DNA of 43,074 nucleotides from Candidatus Kuenenia stuttgartensis (lineage in GTDB: Bacteria > Planctomycetota > Planctomycetia > Pirellulales > UBA1268). Made by a program: the position numbers and the translations under genes. Under the pieces are notes generated by a model, which was given only the letters and a program-made list of their open reading frames with translations, did no database searches and was not told the DNA's origin. Positions 25,087 to 33,605 of this stretch are shown here, piece by piece. Each line of letters starts with the position of its first letter. The first letter of the stretch is position 1. Location: assembly GCA_945877135.1 (NCBI GenBank), contig CAMCQY010000014.1:1-43074 (forward strand). Direction: 5' to 3'.

Positions 25087-25796
25087 GCGTGATTCGTGTC
25101 GCGGTCGTCGAAGACGATGCCCGCCTACGCCGTGCGTTCGTCGGCACGCTCGAAAGCGCCTCAGACTGCCGTTGCGTAGGGGCTTTTGCCACCGGGCAGG
25201 AGGCGGTCCACGGGGTTCCACCACTCGATCCTGACGTGGTGATCATGGACGTGAACCTTCCCGACTCGACCGGCATGGAATACATCCAGGCGTTGTCCGC
25301 GGAGCTCCCGCGGTCGCAAATTCTGATCGTCACCGTCTACCAGGATCCCGAGACGACCTTTCAGGCACTGGCCGCCGGAGCGCATGGCTACCTCGTGAAG
25401 CCCGTCATGCCCGACCGGCTACTGGAAGCGATCCGCGAGGTCCGTGAGGGGGGCGTGCCGATGACGCGCACGATCGCCAGAAAGGTGATTCAGGCGTTTC
25501 GCGACAGGGAGTCGCCAGACGACGGTGAAAAGCCGCCGGGCCGGCTGCCTGTAAAGGCCTCCCCAGCGCCGAAGCACGGGGGCCAAGAGGACGCGACGCT
25601 GGCGCCCCGAGAACAGCAGGTGCTGGAACTCCTTGTGGAAGGCCTTTTCTACAAGGAAATCGCCAAAAAACTCGGGATATCGATCTCGACCGTGGGCACC
25701 TATGTGAAGCGGATCTACGAGAAGCTCCACTGCACAAACCGCTGGGAGGTGGTGGCCCGATCCAGGCGGGGCGCTCGCGACGGGGGCGGAGGGTGA
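25083..25796 (+). CDS. LuxR/NarL-type response regulator
   Basis: 237 residues. Receiver: acidic pair 'VVEDDA', phospho-acceptor Asp at about 56 in 'VVIMDVNLPDSTGMEY', Thr in 'LIVTVYQ', Lys at about 106 in 'GYLVKPVMPD'. The linker of about 45 residues is Pro/Lys-rich. C-terminal HTH 'LAPREQQVLELLVEGLFYKEIAKKLGISISTVGTYVKRIYEKLHCTNRWEVVA'. It starts at the ATGA overlap with the kinase. The DUF1559-DUF1552-DUF1592 block begins 110 bp after its stop, so it is a plausible regulator of that block. Confidence 0.95.
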   Translation: MSVIRVAVVEDDARLRRAFVGTLESASDCRCVGAFATGQEAVHGVPPLDPDVVIMDVNLPDSTGMEYIQALSAELPRSQILIVTVYQDPETTFQALAAGAHGYLVKPVMPDRLLEAIREVREGGVPMTRTIARKVIQAFRDRESPDDGEKPPGRLPVKASPAPKHGGQEDATLAPREQQVLELLVEGLFYKEIAKKLGISISTVGTYVKRIYEKLHCTNRWEVVARSRRGARDGGGG

Positions 25797-25906
25797 ACGG
25801 CGTGTCGGAATCATAACGACATGCTCCGGACGGCGGGAAAAGCTACCGTAGCGTCCGCGGTCGTGGGGGAGCGTGCCCCCGTTTTCCAGCCCGGAGTCCA
25901 GGACCG

Positions 25907-26890
25907 ATGAACGTCGTCACTCGTCGCTACGGTTTCACGTTGGTCGAATTGCTGGTCGTGATCGCGATCATCGGCACGCTCGTGGGGTTGCTGCTACCCG
26001 CCGTCCAGAGCGCCCGAGAGGCCGCCCGCCGGACCATGTGCACCAACAACCTGAAGCAGATGGCAACGGCCGCCCATAATTATGAATCGGCTCGGAAGCA
26101 TTTCCCCTCCGGTGGCTGGGCGAGCCAGTGGGGTGCGGATCCCGATGCTGGCCTCGGGCAAGCACAGCCCGGTGGCTGGTCGTACCAAATCCTCCCCTAC
26201 TGTGAGCTGAACGATCTCTTCATGATGGGCAGCGACGGTCTGGCACCAACGACAAGTCCGTTCAGCAACCGCAACACAGCAACACAGAAAAGCGGTGCGA
26301 CCCAGCGGGAGAGTTCGCCGGTTCCCGTATTCACCTGTCCGTCACGACGCGCGGCCGTCGCCTATCCGGTGAAAGAGAAGGGCGCGAACGCTTATCAGAA
26401 TGTCAACGTCGATACCTCGTCCGCTGGCATCGACTACGCGGCCAACTGCGGCACGGCATCCAACACCGCCACTTTCGGCTCGAGCAACAGCGCCGGCTAT
26501 CCGGCGCTCGCCGACGCGACCGCCGGCGCCAACGGCATCGTGTTTCCGTGTTCCAAGATCACGGGAGCGAAGATCTCGGATGGCCTCTCTGTAACCATCC
26601 TGTTCGGCGAGAAGAACAGGAATCCAGACGATTACGGCACGTCTTTGTTCAGCGTTTACGGCGGCGGCACGGTCGTCGCTGGCGCGTCGATCCTGGCCGG
26701 CGGTGCCTTGGCCGAGGACAGACCCGGTGTAGCCACCACGGGCGACTTTGGCAGCGCCCATCGCCAAGTAGCCCATTTCGCCTTCTGCGACGGGAGCATT
26801 CGGCCGATCGCCTACAGCATCACCTCCACGCTGATGCAGCAAATCTCCGCCAGAGCCGATGGCAGGCCCACCGATAAGGGCGGGCTGTAG
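25907..26890 (+). CDS. DUF1559 type IV pilin-like protein with H-X9-DG motif
   Basis: 327 residues. N-terminal methylation motif '[44 protein letters not shown]' marks a pseudopilin cut before the Phe by a prepilin peptidase. The C-terminus '[13 protein letters not shown]' is the DUF1559 H-X9-DG motif. Conserved Cys pairs ('VFTCPSRR', 'YAANCGT') suggest disulfides. This family is massively expanded in planctomycetes, and its role in surface filaments or substrate handling is not settled. The 110-bp gap upstream contains a palindromic GCTACCGTAGC. Ends 26 bp before the DUF1552 gene. Confidence 0.95.
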   Translation: MNVVTRRYGFTLVELLVVIAIIGTLVGLLLPAVQSAREAARRTMCTNNLKQMATAAHNYESARKHFPSGGWASQWGADPDAGLGQAQPGGWSYQILPYCELNDLFMMGSDGLAPTTSPFSNRNTATQKSGATQRESSPVPVFTCPSRRAAVAYPVKEKGANAYQNVNVDTSSAGIDYAANCGTASNTATFGSSNSAGYPALADATAGANGIVFPCSKITGAKISDGLSVTILFGEKNRNPDDYGTSLFSVYGGGTVVAGASILAGGALAEDRPGVATTGDFGSAHRQVAHFAFCDGSIRPIAYSITSTLMQQISARADGRPTDKGGL

Positions 26891-26916
26891 TTCGTCGCAC
26901 CTTTGCTGGACGCACC

Positions 26917-28209
26917 ATGAAACGACGCAGCTTTCTCCGCGGGGCCGGGAGCCTCGTGGCGCTTCCCTTGCTCGAAGCCCTTGGGCCGACCGCGCACCGC
27001 GCCGGTGCCGGCAGTCGTTCTGCGTGGGCGGCGGAGGCCGGAGTGCCGCCCAAGCGGATGCTTCTGATCATGTCCAACATGGGCGTGATCCCCGCCAACT
27101 TTTTCCCCGAGCGGGCGGGCCGGGATTATGCCAGCACGCCATACCTGGACCTGTTGAAGGGGCACCGCGACCAGTTCACCGTCTTCAGCGGTCTTTCCCA
27201 TCCCGACGTTGGCGGGGCCCATACCACCGAGAAGAGTTTTCTGAGCGGCGCGCCTCATCCCGGCCGCAGCACGTTCAAGAACACGATTTCGATCGACCAG
27301 TTGGCCGCCGAGCAGACCGGCAACGCCACGCGACTGCCGTCGCTCGTGCTGATGGTGGGCAAGCCGGATCTCGGCCTGCCTTCGACGACCCGAGATGGCG
27401 TACCGATCCCGCCGGAAGACGATCCCGCCGCCCTCTACAAACGGCTGTTCGTGCAGGGTACGCCGGCAGAAATCGACCGCCGCATCGACGATCTTGGCAA
27501 GGGAGCGAGCATCCTCGACTTCGTGCTCGACGATGCCAGACGGCTCGACAGCACGCTTCCGGCCCGCGATCGGGCCCGACTCGACCAATACCTCACGAGT
27601 GTGCGTGAATTAGAGACGCGTTTGGCCAGCACGCAGGCCTGGGAACGCAGGCCCAAGCCCACGGTGGACCTGCAACTGCCGCGGAACCTTCCGGACGATA
27701 CCGAGATCAAGGACCAGACCGATCTGATGTACGACATCGTTCGCCTGGCACTGGAGACCGACAGCACGCGGATCGTGAGCATCTATCTCGGACCGCTTCG
27801 GGTGAAGCCGAAGATGCCCGGTATTTCCGGCGAGACGCACGGTCTCACGCACCACGGCGGCGACGAGGCGAAACTGGCCCAACTACGGTCAGTCGAAGAG
27901 ACGCTCTACCGTTCCTTCGGACGCCTTCTCGACGGCCTTTCCGGCGCGGGCGAGGCGGGTGGCTCGCTACTCGACAACACGATGGTGCTCTTCGGTTCGA
28001 ATCTCAGCAACGCCAACTCCCACGACACGACCAACCTGCCAATCCTGCTGGCTGGCGGCGGTTTCAGGCACGGGCAGCATCTCGCCTTCGACCGCAGGAA
28101 CAACGCGCCGCTGGCAAATCTCTACGTTTCGATGCTGCAGCAATACGGCATGGAGGTCGATCGTTTCGCGTCGAGCACGGGCACGCTCACGGGGCTCGAG
28201 CGAGCATGA
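26917..28209 (+). CDS. DUF1552 protein, Tat-exported
   Basis: 430 residues with a twin-arginine-like signal (MKRRSFLRGAGSLVALPLLEALG). The fold of the DUF1552/DUF1501 branch of the alkaline phosphatase-like superfamily is indicated by 'KRMLLIMSNMGVIPANFFPE', 'FTVFSGLSHPDVGGAHTTEKSFLSGAPH', and 'DNTMVLFGSNLSNANSHDTTNLPILLAGG' with conserved His residues such as 'GETHGLTHHGGDE'. Function is unknown; the gene almost always sits beside a DUF1592 gene in planctomycetes and verrucomicrobia (recalled, not checked). The stop overlaps the next ATG (ATGA), so it is translationally coupled. Confidence 0.95.
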   Translation: MKRRSFLRGAGSLVALPLLEALGPTAHRAGAGSRSAWAAEAGVPPKRMLLIMSNMGVIPANFFPERAGRDYASTPYLDLLKGHRDQFTVFSGLSHPDVGGAHTTEKSFLSGAPHPGRSTFKNTISIDQLAAEQTGNATRLPSLVLMVGKPDLGLPSTTRDGVPIPPEDDPAALYKRLFVQGTPAEIDRRIDDLGKGASILDFVLDDARRLDSTLPARDRARLDQYLTSVRELETRLASTQAWERRPKPTVDLQLPRNLPDDTEIKDQTDLMYDIVRLALETDSTRIVSIYLGPLRVKPKMPGISGETHGLTHHGGDEAKLAQLRSVEETLYRSFGRLLDGLSGAGEAGGSLLDNTMVLFGSNLSNANSHDTTNLPILLAGGGFRHGQHLAFDRRNNAPLANLYVSMLQQYGMEVDRFASSTGTLTGLERA

Positions 28210-30794
28210 CACGCGCCGTGATCGTGATCGTCGCGAACCTTCTGGCCCTGACGGTCGTCGCCACGGACGTTCCTGCTGCGCCGGCCGTCGGAGCGGCCTT
28301 CCTCGAACGCCATTGCCACGCCTGCCATGCCGGCAAGGATGCGGAGTCAGGACTCGATCTCACGGCCCTTTCCCAGGATGTTTCCGAGCTGGAATCGCTC
28401 GACCGCTGGGTGAGGATTCACGATCGCATCGCCAGCGGAGAGATGCCGCCACCGGGCGAGGAGCGGCCCGGCAAGGCCGAGACGCGGGAGGTGCTCGCGG
28501 CACTCGACGGCTGGCTGTCCGCTGCCGACCTCGCCCTCGAAGATCGTGAAGGCCGGACGATCTTCCGCAGGCTGACGGCCGCGGAATACGAGAATTCACT
28601 CCGCGATCTGCTCGCGATCCCCCACCTGGAGGTCAGGGCGATGCTGCCGGCCGACGGCACTCGCCGGGGGTTCGACAAGGTCGGGGAGGGGCTCGACGTT
28701 TCGCACGTGCAGATCCAGCAGTATCTCGCCGCCGCCGATCGGGCCCTTGATCTTGCGATCGCGACGCGGCCCACGCCACCACCGGTCGTGAAGCAGCGGT
28801 TCGAAGTCGCGACGATGCTGAAGTTTCGGCAGGGCTTGCGGTCCGGCAGCGCGGTGCTGCTGAAGGGCCGCTCACCCGACACCGGCTGGTATGGCGATGG
28901 CCGCAAGGATCCCGACGAGCGCGAGGCGGAAAACGCTGCCGTGCTCTCGGCCGACCGCTCCGTCGGCTTCTTTGGCCCGAACGTTCCGGGGCAGGAGAAG
29001 TTCATCAGCTTCATACCGATTCATCCCGGGCTCTATCGGCTGCGGATGTCGATCTGGAGCTTCCTGTGGAACAAGGGAGCGGTGGAACCGTCGCCGCAGA
29101 CCGAAGTGGCGTTGCTGCAGTCGGGTAAGCATGTGCTGGGCTACTACGATGCCCCGTCCCTGGCCCCGCAGGTGCATGAGGTTACAGCCTGGTTGTCGGA
29201 TGCGTCGGCGCCGATGTTTGACGTGGCCTCGCTGACCGTCCAGAGCGGTGAGTCGCGGGATCGCCGCCCTGGGATCGCCGTTGACTGGGTGGAGGTGGAG
29301 GGGCCGATCCACGAGACATGGCCCCCGCAGAGCCACCGGCTGCTTTTTGGCGACCTGCCCATTCGGGCCCTGCCGGCGAGCGGTGGCGTGCGGCCGCCCG
29401 GACGGCAGCCGATTCGGGAAGCGAAGTGGGCCTGGCCGCACCTCAAGGATCTGCCTGCCGCCGAACGCCAGCCGCAGGTCGCGAGCGTGTCGAGTAACGC
29501 GCCGGCTGCGGATGCCAGACGGCTCCTGGCCGCATTTCTGCCGCGGGCGTTCCGGCGGCCAGTGACGGATCAAGAGGTGCAACGGTATGGAATGATGGTT
29601 GCCGAAAGGCTCGCCAAGCACGATTGCTTTGAGGACGCGATGCGGCAGGCCTACAGGGCGGCGCTGACATCGCCCTCGTTTCTCTTTCGCCGCGAAGCAC
29701 CGGGACCACTCGACGACGACGCACTGGCAACCCGACTGGCTCTGTGGCTTTGGAACGGCGCTCCCGACGCCGAGTTACTGCAGTTGGCGGCCGAAGGCAG
29801 ACTCCGCGATCCTGCGGTGATCCACGGCCAGATCGAACGACTGCTCGCCGATCCTCGCTCCGACCGCTTCATCGTCGATTTCCTCGATCAGTGGCTGAAC
29901 CTCAAGAGCATCGACGACACGGACCCCGATCGGAAGCTCTATCCGGAGTTCCAGTTCTTCTACTTGAAGGAGTCGATGCTCGCGGAGTCGCGCGCGTTTT
30001 TTCGCGAGGTTGTCAAGGAGGATCTGCCGGTCACAAGCCTGGTGACCACCGACTTCGCGATGCTCAACGAGCGGCTCGTCCAGCATTATCGCATCCCAGG
30101 ACTGCAGCCTGAGAGCGTCGTCGGCAGTCAGATCCGTCGAGTGTCGCTGCCACGCGGGAGCCATCGCGGCGGTTTCCTCACGCAGGGGGCCGTGTTGAAA
30201 GTAACGGCCAACGGAACGACGACGTCGCCGGTGATTCGGGGTGCCTTCCTGATGGAACGCTTCCTCGGCGATCCCATCCCACCGCCGCCGGCAAACGTCC
30301 CCGCCATCGAACCGGATACCCAAGGGGCGACGACGATCAGGGCACAACTCGAACGCCACCGCGCCGATGTCGCGTGTGCCGGCTGTCACAAGAAGATGGA
30401 TCCCGCGGGATTCGCGCTCGAAAGCTTCGATGTGATTGGCGGCTGGCGGGATCGCTATCGATCGCAGGGCAAGGGGAGTCCCGCGACGGAGCGGCTCTTC
30501 AACGGGCAAATGCCCGCCTTCCGGCTCGGACCGCCGGTGGATGCGTCCGGCACGATGGCCGACGGGAAGTCGTTCGCCGACTTCGAGGCATTTCGCGGGA
30601 TCCTCGTCGACAACCGCGAACAACTCGCCCGCGCATTCGTGGGGCAATTGGTGATGTATGCCACTGGCGGCGAACCCTCCTACGCCGACCGTCGCGAGAT
30701 CGACCAGATCGTCGCCGCAACGGCAACGGCCGGCCACGGCATTCGTTCGCTCATGCAGGCGCTGGCACAGAGCCCGCTGTTCTTGAACAAATAG
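28206..30794 (+). CDS. DUF1587/1592/1588/1585 protein with two CxxCH heme motifs
   Basis: 862 residues. A signal peptide is followed by a cytochrome-c-like motif 'CHACH' at residues 37-41 and a distal Met in 'ASGEMPPPGE'. DUF1587 follows ('YENSLRDLLAIPHLEV'), then a region with 'VEGPI.ETWPPQSHRLLFGD', DUF1595/1592 ('AFRRPVTDQEVQRYGMM', 'SPSFLFRRE', 'RLALWLWNGAPDAEL'), DUF1588 ('RGGFLTQGAVLKVTANGTTTSPVIRGAFLMERFLG'), a second 'CAGCHKKMDPAGFALESFD' near residue 724, and DUF1585 ('LVMYATGGEPSYADRREIDQIV'). These are PSD-type planctomycete surface proteins thought to be redox-linked. The periplasmic partner is likely the DUF1552 protein. Confidence 0.96.
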   Translation: MTRAVIVIVANLLALTVVATDVPAAPAVGAAFLERHCHACHAGKDAESGLDLTALSQDVSELESLDRWVRIHDRIASGEMPPPGEERPGKAETREVLAALDGWLSAADLALEDREGRTIFRRLTAAEYENSLRDLLAIPHLEVRAMLPADGTRRGFDKVGEGLDVSHVQIQQYLAAADRALDLAIATRPTPPPVVKQRFEVATMLKFRQGLRSGSAVLLKGRSPDTGWYGDGRKDPDEREAENAAVLSADRSVGFFGPNVPGQEKFISFIPIHPGLYRLRMSIWSFLWNKGAVEPSPQTEVALLQSGKHVLGYYDAPSLAPQVHEVTAWLSDASAPMFDVASLTVQSGESRDRRPGIAVDWVEVEGPIHETWPPQSHRLLFGDLPIRALPASGGVRPPGRQPIREAKWAWPHLKDLPAAERQPQVASVSSNAPAADARRLLAAFLPRAFRRPVTDQEVQRYGMMVAERLAKHDCFEDAMRQAYRAALTSPSFLFRREAPGPLDDDALATRLALWLWNGAPDAELLQLAAEGRLRDPAVIHGQIERLLADPRSDRFIVDFLDQWLNLKSIDDTDPDRKLYPEFQFFYLKESMLAESRAFFREVVKEDLPVTSLVTTDFAMLNERLVQHYRIPGLQPESVVGSQIRRVSLPRGSHRGGFLTQGAVLKVTANGTTTSPVIRGAFLMERFLGDPIPPPPANVPAIEPDTQGATTIRAQLERHRADVACAGCHKKMDPAGFALESFDVIGGWRDRYRSQGKGSPATERLFNGQMPAFRLGPPVDASGTMADGKSFADFEAFRGILVDNREQLARAFVGQLVMYATGGEPSYADRREIDQIVAATATAGHGIRSLMQALAQSPLFLNK

Positions 30795-30796
30795 GA

Positions 30797-31435
30797 ATGC
30801 TTCCGGTGAGAAAGAATTGTCACGCCGTGCAGTGGATGCGATGCCCATGGGCCGTGGTCCTGTTCGTCACCGGATGCGGCCAGAGCCGGCCGCCACGTGT
30901 GATCGCTCCGGCGATCGTCACCGAGGCAGTGACAACGGCAGTGTTTACAGCCGCCGATGCCGATGGAAATACCCGGCTGGAGGGCAGTGAACTCGTGTCG
31001 GTGCCGGGCATCGCCTCCGCAGCCGCAGCGCTCGACACCGATGGCGACAAGGCAGTGTCGCGGCAAGAGCTCTCGCAGTGGCTCGAGGAAGTGCGTCGCT
31101 CCAAGGTGGCGATCACGCCTTTCGAGGCGCGGGTGCGGCACCGGGGCAGACCGTTGGCGGGCGCGGCGGTGAAACTCGTGCCGGAGTCGTTCATGGGGGC
31201 TGGGATGAAAGTCGCCGAGGGGGCAACCGACGCTGATGGCATCGCGCAGGTAACGATCCCGGCCAGCCAGCACTCCGGCGTCAATTGCGGTATGTACCGG
31301 GTGGAGATCGTTGGAAAAGGGAACGATGGCCGCCCCCTGCCGGAGCGATACAACTCCGCGAGCACGCTCGGCGTGGCCGTTGGAGGTGCGCTGCCCGAGC
31401 AGGGCACGGCCGTCTTTGACCTCCAGGATGATTGA
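30797..31435 (+). CDS. EF-hand lipoprotein with carboxypeptidase-regulatory-like domain
   Basis: The track frame opens inside the preceding gene. The ATG at 30797 gives a 212-residue protein. A basic start and 'AVVLFVTGC' form a lipobox (Cys 27). Two EF-hand calcium loops follow: 'DADGNTRLEGSE' (54-65) and 'DTDGDKAVSRQE' (80-91). Residues about 105-175 look like a beta-sandwich 'carboxypeptidase regulatory-like' domain (VRHRGRPLAGAAVKLVPESFM...GATDADGIAQVTI), often in planctomycete lipoproteins. It starts 2 bp after the DUF1592 stop, so it belongs to the same transcript. Confidence 0.88.
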   Translation: MLPVRKNCHAVQWMRCPWAVVLFVTGCGQSRPPRVIAPAIVTEAVTTAVFTAADADGNTRLEGSELVSVPGIASAAAALDTDGDKAVSRQELSQWLEEVRRSKVAITPFEARVRHRGRPLAGAAVKLVPESFMGAGMKVAEGATDADGIAQVTIPASQHSGVNCGMYRVEIVGKGNDGRPLPERYNSASTLGVAVGGALPEQGTAVFDLQDD

Positions 31436-31471
31436 GAAGCGTACGCTCTGCACCCGCCGTGACGGATCGTC

Positions 31472-32773
31472 TCACTCCGTCGCCAGCCGCAGCGCGGCGG
31501 TGCAGGCGGCCTCGAAGGCGTCGAGGTCGAGCTGTTCCTTGGTCGTGTGGATCTCCATCTGCCCGCAGCCAAGCGTCACCGTGGGGATGCCGTTGGCCGC
31601 CATCCAGTTGGCGTCGAGGCCGCCGTTGGAGATGTCGAGTCGGGGCGTGAGTCCGATGCCGCGGACGGCCTCCTGGGCCGCCACCACGCAGGGCTCATCG
31701 TCTGCCAGGCGAAACGCCTCGTAGTCGAGATGTCCGTCGAATGTCACGCCGCCCGTCTTGCCGTCGGCACTGCGCACCTTCTTGACCGCATCGGCGAAGG
31801 CTTTCTCGATCGCCTTGACGATCCTGCCGCGGAACGCCGGGTCGTGGCTCCGCGCCTCGGCCCGCAGCATGGCCGACTCGGCCACCACGTTGGTCGCACA
31901 GCCGGACTGGATCACGCCCACGTTGCTCGTGCCCCGCTTGCCGTCTTTCATCACGAGGCCGTGCCAGCCGTCCTCGACGAGCGACGCAATGGCCAGCGAC
32001 GCGATTGCGATCGCCGACACGCCCTTCTCCGGGGCCACGCCCGCGTGGCTGGGAATCCCTTCGATGGCGATGTCCATGCGGTAACCGCCCGTCGCGCCGA
32101 CCGTGATCTTCTCGACGGCACCGCCGTCGAAGTTGAAGGCCAGTTTCGGCTTGCCGAGGTCGGAGGCTTTGGCGAACCGCGCGCCATAGAGGCCGATCTC
32201 CTCCTGGATCGCGAAGAAGAAGGTCAGCGGCGGATGGGGCAGTTTGCGGCGGAGGATCTCCAGCGCCGTCGAGAGCACGACCGCGCAGCCGGCGCGGTCG
32301 TCGGCACCGAGCCCCGTCGCCGGATTGCCGCTCTTTACGAAGCGGCCGGCCACCACCGGTTTCGTGCCGATGCAGACCGGCACCGTGTCCATGTGAGCCA
32401 TGAACAGCCGTCGCGGGCCCGGCACAGTGCCCGGCAGTTTCACGATCAGATTGCCCACGTTGCCCCTGATCGGCGTCTTCGTGTGAGCCGAGTCAAAGGA
32501 GATGGCATCGGCGGGGCAGCCCGCCTCCCGCAGCCGCTTCACGATCTGGTCGGCCACCGCCTTCTCGTTACCCGATCCGCCTGGAATGGCGAGCAGATCG
32601 AGCACGGTGCGACGGGCAGCCGCGAGGTCGGGCTTCGTCGCAGCGGCCGCGGTTGATCCCGAGGCATTCGATCGCGCGTGCGATTTTGCGGCCGCAGGCC
32701 TTACACTGCCGGCGGCAGACCGAGACGACTTCGACGCCAGTTTCAGGGACGGTTTCAGGGAAGCTTTTTTCAT
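31472..32773 (-). CDS. M20-family metallopeptidase (peptidase T-like)
   Basis: 433 residues from the ATG at 32773; the track's 8 extra residues from 32797 are possible. After a 55-residue Lys/Ser/Ala-rich leader, the catalytic domain starts at 'AARRTVLDLLAIPGGSGNEKAVADQIVKRL'. Zinc ligands: 'LFMAHMDTVPV' (His and Asp), 'GLGADDRAGCAV' (bridging Asp), 'FAIQEEIGLYGA' (EE pair), 'FNFDGG', and 'TLGCGQMEIHTTKEQLDL' (last His). The lid domain has 'IEGIPSHAGVAPEKGVSAI'. It probably cuts peptides or deacylates small amides in the cytoplasm. Its ATG and the divergent gene's ATG share one CATG. Confidence 0.9.
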   Translation of the reverse strand: MKKASLKPSLKLASKSSRSAAGSVRPAAAKSHARSNASGSTAAAATKPDLAAARRTVLDLLAIPGGSGNEKAVADQIVKRLREAGCPADAISFDSAHTKTPIRGNVGNLIVKLPGTVPGPRRLFMAHMDTVPVCIGTKPVVAGRFVKSGNPATGLGADDRAGCAVVLSTALEILRRKLPHPPLTFFFAIQEEIGLYGARFAKASDLGKPKLAFNFDGGAVEKITVGATGGYRMDIAIEGIPSHAGVAPEKGVSAIAIASLAIASLVEDGWHGLVMKDGKRGTSNVGVIQSGCATNVVAESAMLRAEARSHDPAFRGRIVKAIEKAFADAVKKVRSADGKTGGVTFDGHLDYEAFRLADDEPCVVAAQEAVRGIGLTPRLDISNGGLDANWMAANGIPTVTLGCGQMEIHTTKEQLDLDAFEAACTAALRLATE

Positions 32774-33200
32774 GAGGATTTTTCTCGCGGGGATCATGCA
32801 GGGCTCGCACGTGGCGGCACTGGTGCACGATCAGGTGTATCGGGACACGCTTCGCGACCTCGTGCAGTCGCACTGGCCGGAGGCAGAAGTCTACGACCCC
32901 TTCGCCAATCATGGCAATTCGATCGCGTACGACCGCCGCCGGGCGGGTGAGGTGTTCATGGGGCACATCGAGATGTGCCGCGAATTCGAACTGCTGGTGG
33001 CGTATGTTCCCGAGGCGTCGATGGGGACGGCCATCGAGATGTGGGAGGCCCACCAGCAGGGCCGCACCGTGATCACGATCACGCCGCTGGTGCACAACTG
33101 GGTGGTGCAACTGACGAGCCGGGCGGTCTACCGCGATTTCGAGGACTTCGCCCACGCGGTCAACTCTGGCGAGATCGACCGGCTGCTCGCACAGGCCTAG
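32772..33200 (+). CDS. nucleoside 2-deoxyribosyltransferase-like protein
   Basis: 142 residues from the ATG at 32772; the track frame opens 90 codons earlier, antisense to the peptidase. The pattern 'MRIFLAGIMQGS...LRDLVQSHWPEAEVYDPFANHG...FMGHIEMCREFELLVAYVPEASMGTAIEMWEAHQQGRTVITITP' follows the nucleoside deoxyribosyltransferase/Rcl fold, with the catalytic Glu in 'GTAIEM'. Such enzymes exchange bases between deoxyribonucleosides or hydrolyse nucleotides. It is convergent with the GT-B-like gene across a repeat-rich gap. No nearby gene suggests its pathway. Confidence 0.82.
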   Translation: MRIFLAGIMQGSHVAALVHDQVYRDTLRDLVQSHWPEAEVYDPFANHGNSIAYDRRRAGEVFMGHIEMCREFELLVAYVPEASMGTAIEMWEAHQQGRTVITITPLVHNWVVQLTSRAVYRDFEDFAHAVNSGEIDRLLAQA

Positions 33201-33259
33201 CTGCCGACGGTTCGGGGATGCTTCCGAGATCGCTCCGAATATGACCGTTTGAAGTGCTC

Positions 33260-33468
33260 CATCCAAGCCCGCAGCGCGAGCAGGGCAAATGTGGGTTGTT
33301 GCCGGATAGCGACGCGCCGCCGGGACGGCAAAGCTTCCGTCGCTCGGAGCTTCCGACTTGTCACTGGGGACGGTGTGGCACGCACAACAAGTCGGACATC
33401 CTCCTCGTCTCCTCCAGCTTCGCCGATCCCGGCTCCCTTCATCCAAGCCCGCAGCGCAAGCGAGGGAA
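33260..33468. repeat. family P half-arms, copies 5 and 6 (partial, no partners)
   Basis: Two right-arm copies (CATCCAAGCCCGCAGCGC...) at 33260-33288 and 33440-33468, 180 bp apart in the same orientation and each without a matching left arm. The second is followed at about 33502 by a decayed left-like arm (TTCCCTCGCTGGCGCGTCGG). Confidence 0.7.
33331..33396. repeat. composite inverted repeat (AAGCTTCCG.. and TCCGACTTGT..ACAAGTCGGA)
   Basis: A bulged hairpin (33331-33352) is followed immediately by a second inverted repeat with perfect 10-bp arms 25 bases apart. This does not resemble family P and may be a distinct small repeat. Confidence 0.55.
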
Positions 33469-33605
33469 ATCGCCATCCATCACCCAGAAATCAGCAGCGG
33501 ATTCCCTCGCTGGCGCGTCGGGATTGTATTTGCATAGAGAAGAGCGATTGCCGCGGTTGTTCCGAGCCGTACAGAAGCCCGGAGCGTGAGCGATAGGACG
33601 GGGAT

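Larger units (their letters stand above)
33201..33605. other. gene-free repeat-rich region between convergent genes
   Basis: A 405-bp gap holding no gene I can support. It contains degenerate family P half-arms at 33260-33288, 33440-33468, about 33502-33534 and 33573-33597, a bulged hairpin AAGCTTCCG/CGGAGCTT (33331-33352), and the 10-bp inverted pair TCCGACTTGT / ACAAGTCGGA (33352-33361 and 33387-33396). It looks like a graveyard of repeat fragments from several insertions. Confidence 0.8.
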
